Virus record (IMG/VR): IMGVR_UViG_3300032287_001012 | Location: 1-26,119 of that record | DNA from: a virus | Length of the DNA stretch: 26,119 nucleotides | Strand: one strand, 5' to 3' | In this document: piece after piece, positions 21,939 to 26,119 of the stretch | Position numbering within the stretch: position 1 is the stretch's first letter | Layout: every line of letters begins with the position of its first letter | Notes under the pieces: generated by a model | The model's database searches: none | Seen by the model: the letters and a program-made list of their open reading frames with translations, nothing else | Told to the model about the DNA's origin: nothing | Position numbers and translations under genes: made by a program

Positions 21939-24272
21939 ATGACAATTACAGTAATTAAGAGAAATGGTGCTAAAGAACCGTTGATGATTGAGAAATGGCA
22001 AGCTCAAGTAGCAAAGGTATGTAAAGGAATAGCTGACGTAAGTCAGTCAATGATTGAGATCAAAGCGCAACTGCATTTTTATGATGGAATTACTACAGAA
22101 GAAATTGACGGCATTACTCTACGTGCCATTGTTGATCTAATTGATGTAGAACACAATCCAGATGTAGGTCATACTAACTATCAGTATGTGGCAGGCAAGC
22201 AACGTCTCAGCATGTTACGCAAGGATGTATATGGATCGTATCAACCTCCCCACCTGTATGAAATTGTTAAGAAGAATGTAGATACTGGATTATATACTCC
22301 AGAGCTCCTAGAATGGTATAGTGAAGACGATTGGAATAAAATGGATGACTTTATCGACCACTCAAAGGATGAAGATTATTCATATGCGGCCATTGAGCAG
22401 TTAATTGAAAAATATTTGGTACGCAATCGTGCGACAAAGGAAATTTATGAAACTCCACAAGTTAGATATATGGTGGCGGCAGCAACTGTGTTCCATAAGG
22501 AAGAACCGAATAGTGCAAGGATGCGTTACATTAAAGAATACTATGCAGCGGCATCCGATGGTTTGTTTACTCTTGCTACACCTGTGTTGGCTGGTCTTGG
22601 CACTCCAACTAAACAGTTTTCTAGTTGTGTGCTTATCCGCAGTGACGACGATCTGGATAGCATATTTGCTTCTGGAGAGATGATGGCCAAGTATGCCAGC
22701 AAACGTGCGGGCATTGGTTTAGAGATTGGACGTCTACGTCCACTGGGCAGTCCCATTAGAGGCGGCGAGATCATGCATACTGGTATGATCCCATTCCTAA
22801 AGAAATGGTTTGGGGATCTACGTAGTTGCTCACAAGGAGGTATTCGTAATGCAAGTGCTACTGTATTTTATCCTATTTGGCATCTCCAGTTTGATGATCT
22901 TATTGTACTTAAAAACAACCAAGGAACAGAAGAAACCCGAGTCCGTCATATGGATTATGGGGTTGTGCTTAGTGCTTTCTTCTGGAGACGATTTAAAAAC
23001 AAAGAAGACATAACATTCTTTGATCCTAATGAAGTACCTGACTTATACGAGGCATTTTACAAAGATACAAACCTGTTCGAAGAATTATATGTAAAATATG
23101 AAAAGCGTAAAGACCTAAGAAAGAAAGTTCTTAGTGCTGAAGAAGTTTTCAAGGGTGGTATACTAAAAGAACGCACAGACACGGGTCGAATATATCTCGT
23201 ATTCATTGATAATGTAATGAATCAAGGACCATTTGATCCAGAATATCATACGATTTATCAAAGTAACTTGTGCTGTGAGATCCTATTACCAACACGTCCA
23301 TTTAAGAGATTAGACGACGATGCTGGACGCATAGCGTTATGTACACTGGGATCTATCAACTGGGGATCGTTCCGTAACCCAGAGGATATGCGTAGAGCCT
23401 GTAGAATTCTACAGCGTAGCCTGTGTAACATCCTTGACTACCAAGACTTCTTATCGATACAAAGCAAGCTCAGTAACGATGAGATACAACCACTAGGCAT
23501 TGGTGTTACTAACCTAGCCTATTGGCATGCCAAGCGTGGACTCAAGTATGGTGAGAAAGATGCCTTACAGGATGTTAAGAGCTGGATGGAGCATCAAGCC
23601 TTTTATCTTACCGAAGCAACTGTTGAACTTGCCCGAGAGCGTGGACCGTGTCTGCATAGCGCACATACACGATACGGTAAGGGAGAGTTTCCTTGGGAAC
23701 GCCGAGCCAACGGTGTTAACGACCTAGCAGACTTTAAACCTGAGTTGGACTGGGAAGGTCTAAGAGAGGACATGAAAAAATATGGAGTACGTAATGCCAC
23801 ATTAATGGCCATTGCTCCAGTTGAAAGTTCAAGTGTTGTTATAAACTCAACTAATGGTATCGAAATGCCAATGAGTTTGATATCAGTTAAAGAATCCAAA
23901 GCAGGATCATTTGTACAGGTTGTTCCAGAGTATCACAAACTCAAGAACAAATATCAAATGATGTGGGAACAGAAAGACTGTAATGGCTACTTAAAAACTG
24001 CCGCAGTATTGGCTGCTTATGTAGATCAAAGTATTTCAACTAACACATTCTATAATCCAGCACACTTTGCGGATCGTAAAGTTCCGACTACATTAATTGC
24101 TCGAAATCTCATGCAAGCACATGTATGGGGATTGAAAACATTCTACTACAGTCTAATCAATAAGGCTGGAAGTAAACAAGAAGCAGAAAGAACACCCGAA
24201 GTGCATTACAATGGATTTCATAACGAACGTGAATTAATTGAAGAAGAAGATTGCGAGGCATGTAAACTATAA
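21939..24272 (+). CDS. nrdA: Ribonucleoside-diphosphate reductase, class Ia alpha subunit
   Basis: 777 aa, close to E. coli NrdA. Catalyses NDP to dNDP in the cytoplasm together with NrdB. Residues about 3-93 form an ATP-cone (VIKRNGAKEPLMIEKWQAQV), so allosteric activity control is possibly kept. Catalytic residues: Cys230 in FSSC, Asn443-Leu-Cys445-Cys-Glu447 (thiyl radical Cys and Glu) and Cys468 in ALCTLGS; Tyr736-Tyr737 in the radical-transfer path; C-terminal CEAC (772-775) shuttle thiols for reduction by glutaredoxin. Motif PVESSSVVINSTNGIE is intact. AGAGG ribosome site. One-base overlap (TAATG) with nrdB; the phage glutaredoxin lies downstream, giving a complete set. Confidence 0.97.
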   Translation: MTITVIKRNGAKEPLMIEKWQAQVAKVCKGIADVSQSMIEIKAQLHFYDGITTEEIDGITLRAIVDLIDVEHNPDVGHTNYQYVAGKQRLSMLRKDVYGSYQPPHLYEIVKKNVDTGLYTPELLEWYSEDDWNKMDDFIDHSKDEDYSYAAIEQLIEKYLVRNRATKEIYETPQVRYMVAAATVFHKEEPNSARMRYIKEYYAAASDGLFTLATPVLAGLGTPTKQFSSCVLIRSDDDLDSIFASGEMMAKYASKRAGIGLEIGRLRPLGSPIRGGEIMHTGMIPFLKKWFGDLRSCSQGGIRNASATVFYPIWHLQFDDLIVLKNNQGTEETRVRHMDYGVVLSAFFWRRFKNKEDITFFDPNEVPDLYEAFYKDTNLFEELYVKYEKRKDLRKKVLSAEEVFKGGILKERTDTGRIYLVFIDNVMNQGPFDPEYHTIYQSNLCCEILLPTRPFKRLDDDAGRIALCTLGSINWGSFRNPEDMRRACRILQRSLCNILDYQDFLSIQSKLSNDEIQPLGIGVTNLAYWHAKRGLKYGEKDALQDVKSWMEHQAFYLTEATVELARERGPCLHSAHTRYGKGEFPWERRANGVNDLADFKPELDWEGLREDMKKYGVRNATLMAIAPVESSSVVINSTNGIEMPMSLISVKESKAGSFVQVVPEYHKLKNKYQMMWEQKDCNGYLKTAAVLAAYVDQSISTNTFYNPAHFADRKVPTTLIARNLMQAHVWGLKTFYYSLINKAGSKQEAERTPEVHYNGFHNERELIEEEDCEACKL

Positions 24273-25372
24273 TGAGTAAAGAACAATACAATTTAAACAC
24301 AAAGACAGACTATCTCAATCGCAAGATGTTCCTAGACCCAGCCGGTCCTGTTACTATCCAACGATTTGAAGAAGTAAAATATAAAAAGATTGCAGACTTT
24401 GAAACAACTGCACGTGGCTTCTTTTGGGTTCCAGAAGAAATCAGCCTTAGCAAAGACGCCAACGACTTTAAGGATGCATCAGATGCAGTTAAACATATCT
24501 TCACTAGTAACTTGCTTAGGCAAACTGCTCTTGACAGTTTGCAAGGTCGCGGCCCAAGTCAAGTCTTTGCTCCGGTCGTAAGCCTTCCAGAGTTAGAAGC
24601 ACTTATCTATAATTGGACATTCTTTGAAACTAATATTCATAGTCGTTCATACTCACATATTATTCGTAATATCTACAATGTACCTAAAGATGTATTTGCT
24701 ACTATTCACGATACTAAAGAAATTGTAGACATGGCATCGAGCGTTGGTGATTATTATGATTCATTACATCAAATCAATTGCCGTAAGGAAGCAGGTGAAA
24801 AGATTAATGAAAAGACACATATTAAAGCGATCTGGATGGCATTACACGCATCATATGCCTTAGAAGCATTCCGCTTTATGGTATCATTTGCTACATCGTT
24901 AGCAATGGTAGAGAATAAAATCTTTATTGGCAACGGCAACATTATCAGTTTGATACTCCAAGACGAATTACTACATAAGGGTTGGACTGCTTACTTAATT
25001 AATCAAGTGATTAAAGAAGATCCTCGCTTCGCTGATGTTAAACAGGAATGCGAATTAGAAGTATACAAACTTTATCTAGATGTTATTAGGGAAGAAAAAC
25101 AGTGGGCTGATTATCTATTCAACAAAGGACCGGTGATCGGGCTGAATGCTAATATTCTAAAAGAGTTTGTAGATTACACAGCCGCAGGCGCACTTAAAGA
25201 CATTGGTATCAAGTATCAAACACCAGCACCAAAATCTACACCAATTCCTTGGTTTAACAAACACAGCGATACCAGCAAGAAACAAACAGCACTACAAGAA
25301 TCCGAATCTACCAACTATGTGATCGGAGTTATGAGTGAAAATCTTGACTATGAGTCTCTTCCTGCTATATAA
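24272..25372 (+). CDS. nrdB: Ribonucleoside-diphosphate reductase, class Ia beta subunit
   Basis: 366 aa; carries the di-iron centre and tyrosyl radical for NrdA. Visible ligands: Asp in TALDSLQGR, Glu119 and His123 before Tyr127 (HSRSYSH), Glu in LEAFRFMVSF, and Glu/His in QDELLH. The radical Tyr127 is kept. The helix motif reads E-T-N-I-H, one residue longer than the usual ExxH of NrdB, so the first ligand spacing is unusual. The C-terminal tail (YVIGVMSENLDYESLPAI) is the NrdA-binding peptide type. Start overlaps nrdA stop. A sigma70-type promoter for the next small gene lies inside the last codons. Confidence 0.96.
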   Translation: MSKEQYNLNTKTDYLNRKMFLDPAGPVTIQRFEEVKYKKIADFETTARGFFWVPEEISLSKDANDFKDASDAVKHIFTSNLLRQTALDSLQGRGPSQVFAPVVSLPELEALIYNWTFFETNIHSRSYSHIIRNIYNVPKDVFATIHDTKEIVDMASSVGDYYDSLHQINCRKEAGEKINEKTHIKAIWMALHASYALEAFRFMVSFATSLAMVENKIFIGNGNIISLILQDELLHKGWTAYLINQVIKEDPRFADVKQECELEVYKLYLDVIREEKQWADYLFNKGPVIGLNANILKEFVDYTAAGALKDIGIKYQTPAPKSTPIPWFNKHSDTSKKQTALQESESTNYVIGVMSENLDYESLPAI

Positions 25373-25373
25373 T
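25344..25373 (+). promoter_or_regulatory. Sigma70-type promoter inside the nrdB end, leaderless geometry
   Basis: TTGACT (25344-25349), 18-base spacer, TATAAT (25368-25373). Predicted start 25379-25380, at the ATG of the 55-aa gene; no ribosome site. Confidence 0.6.
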
Positions 25374-25378
25374 ATATT

Positions 25379-25546
25379 ATGTACAAAGCGCAATTCAAAA
25401 GACACAATCCATATGAATCTTGGACAACTATTGGACATTACGGTAGTGAACAGGCAGCAATGTCTGCCGCTATGAATTATAAAAACAAAGGTATGTTAGT
25501 AGTGCGTGTTGTAGATAAAAATGGCAGTGTCATATATTCAAATTAA
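25379..25546 (+). CDS. Small unknown protein between nrdB and glutaredoxin (55 aa)
   Basis: Reads MYKAQFKRHNPYESWTTIGH then a helix-strand body (YGSEQAAMSAAMNYKNKGML, VVRVVDKNGSVIYSN). Soluble alpha/beta mini-protein with a beta-strand pair at the end, of the look of small single-domain phage proteins. No family recognised. It starts six bases after the nrdB stop and directly at the predicted start of a host-type promoter. Position within the nrd block suggests a link to nucleotide metabolism, not shown by the sequence. Confidence 0.6.
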   Translation: MYKAQFKRHNPYESWTTIGHYGSEQAAMSAAMNYKNKGMLVVRVVDKNGSVIYSN

Positions 25547-25560
25547 GTAAAGGACAAAAC

Positions 25561-25785
25561 ATGAGAGCGACAGTATGGAGCAAGTATCATTGTCCTTTTT
25601 GTGATCAAGCAAAAGCATTGTTGAAACAGAAAGGCATAGAGTTTGAAGAAAAGAAAATCGGAGATGGCTACTCAAAAGAGGATTTATTAGAAGCAGTACC
25701 AACAGCAAGAACAGTTCCACAAATTTTCCTAGACGGAGAATTGATTGGTGGTTTTACAGAATTAAAAAAGCATTTACAAGGATAA
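25561..25785 (+). CDS. Glutaredoxin
   Basis: 74 aa, the length of phage and bacterial mini-glutaredoxins. The active site CPFC is at residues 11-14, TVPQIF holds the cis-Pro loop and GELIGGFTEL the glutathione-binding GG. It passes electrons from glutathione or thioredoxin-type donors to the C-terminal CEAC of NrdA, completing the reductase system (functional equivalent of T4 NrdC). AAAGGAC ribosome site. Next gene starts one base after its stop. Confidence 0.93.
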   Translation: MRATVWSKYHCPFCDQAKALLKQKGIEFEEKKIGDGYSKEDLLEAVPTARTVPQIFLDGELIGGFTELKKHLQG

Positions 25786-25786
25786 T

Positions 25787-26077
25787 ATGTTAATTGACAA
25801 AGGTGTTACAGAAGGTGAAGTAGTTACCATTAAACTCACTTCAGGTGAAGAACTAGTTGCCAAACTAGTCGAAGATGGCCCTTTATACTATAAATTAAAT
25901 CGACCTATGGTTTTGACTATGAACCAACAAGGTCTAGGAATGGCTCCGTATTTGTTTACAGTTAGCAACGACAAAGATGTTAGACTATCAAAAGGCACAG
26001 TTACTATTATAGAAGCCACTGAAAAACAATTTGCTGACAGTTATATTCAAGGTACTACAGGTATCAAATTAGCCTAA
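25787..26077 (+). CDS. Small Sm-like beta-barrel protein (96 aa)
   Basis: Residues 8-40 (EGEVVTIKLTSGEELVAKLV then LYYKLNRPMVLTMN) show the Sm1-like pattern of a small five-strand barrel: hydrophobic strand, S/T-G-E-E-L turn, strand. Phages of this type often carry one such protein; RNA-binding (Hfq-like) activity is possible but the Sm2 motif is not obvious. AAGGAT ribosome site lies in the glutaredoxin end, so translation is coupled. Function unknown. Confidence 0.65.
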   Translation: MLIDKGVTEGEVVTIKLTSGEELVAKLVEDGPLYYKLNRPMVLTMNQQGLGMAPYLFTVSNDKDVRLSKGTVTIIEATEKQFADSYIQGTTGIKLA

Positions 26078-26078
26078 C

Positions 26079-26119
26079 ATGCCACGTCCTATCCAACGCC
26101 TTACAGATCCAAACAGTGG
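26079..26119 (+). CDS. Start of a possible PAAR-type spike-tip protein (3' partial)
   Basis: Only MPRPIQRLTDPNS is in the window, one base after the previous stop. Starts of the type MPR..QR..D.N are common in PAAR-repeat proteins (T4 gp5.4-like) that sharpen the tail spike. The evidence is 13 residues, so this is a weak call. Confidence 0.3.
   Translation, partial: MPRPIQRLTDPNS

Overview
The window looks like part of a T4-like (myovirus-type) tailed phage genome, probably marine, infecting a Gram-negative host. The evidence is dense gene packing, almost all on the plus strand, and a repeated 8-mer of the T4 late-promoter type (TATAAATA and close variants) just before many genes. Tail-fibre and receptor-binding proteins, a class Ia ribonucleotide reductase nrdA-nrdB-glutaredoxin block, and auxiliary genes of metabolic type (fatty-acid desaturase, cupin, hydrolase) fit the same picture. 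Signal peptides and good sigma70-type promoters point to a proteobacterial host. I see no integrase, tRNA, rRNA, CRISPR array or insertion sequence.

Layout. Bases 1-6170 hold host-recognition genes: a very large fibre cut by the left edge (beta-propeller plus glycine-rich repeats), a protein ending in a LamG/ConA-like lectin fold, and a small unknown protein. Bases 6205-10599 hold an exported DNA/RNA non-specific endonuclease, two coupled unknown genes, a tiny exported Cys-rich peptide, a structured GC-rich leader, a BPL_N-type glutamine-amidotransferase-like protein and a fatty-acid desaturase. Bases 10603-12481 are a counter-transcribed island closed by a bidirectional terminator: an 89-aa protein with its own sigma70-type promoter, an alpha/beta hydrolase, a cupin and three overlapping tiny genes. 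Bases 12571-14760 are a tightly coupled operon: a small helical protein, a nucleotidyltransferase-fold protein and a KxDG (ligase-like) protein whose N-terminus resembles a T4 capsid-targeting sequence. Bases 14847-19147 hold probable virion proteins, with three genes (16702, 18381, 18779) coupled by ATGA overlaps. Then come a RecB-like PD-(D/E)XK nuclease, a beta-helical tail spike, an unknown protein, nrdA, nrdB, a 55-aa gene, glutaredoxin, an Sm-like small protein and the first codons of a possible PAAR-type spike protein.

How it works together. Most gene groups start with a late-type promoter. Several junctions are extremely compact (terminator, promoter, start codon within about 20-45 bases), and five genes have a promoter -10 element placed so that transcription should begin at or within a base of the ATG, with no Shine-Dalgarno sequence, suggesting leaderless mRNAs. 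The nrd/glutaredoxin block supplies deoxynucleotides. The fibre genes determine adsorption. The least explained parts are the nucleotidyltransferase/KxDG pair, the set of proteins with prohead-protease-like N-termini, and the small-gene island. Functions below rest on motifs read by eye; no database search was run.
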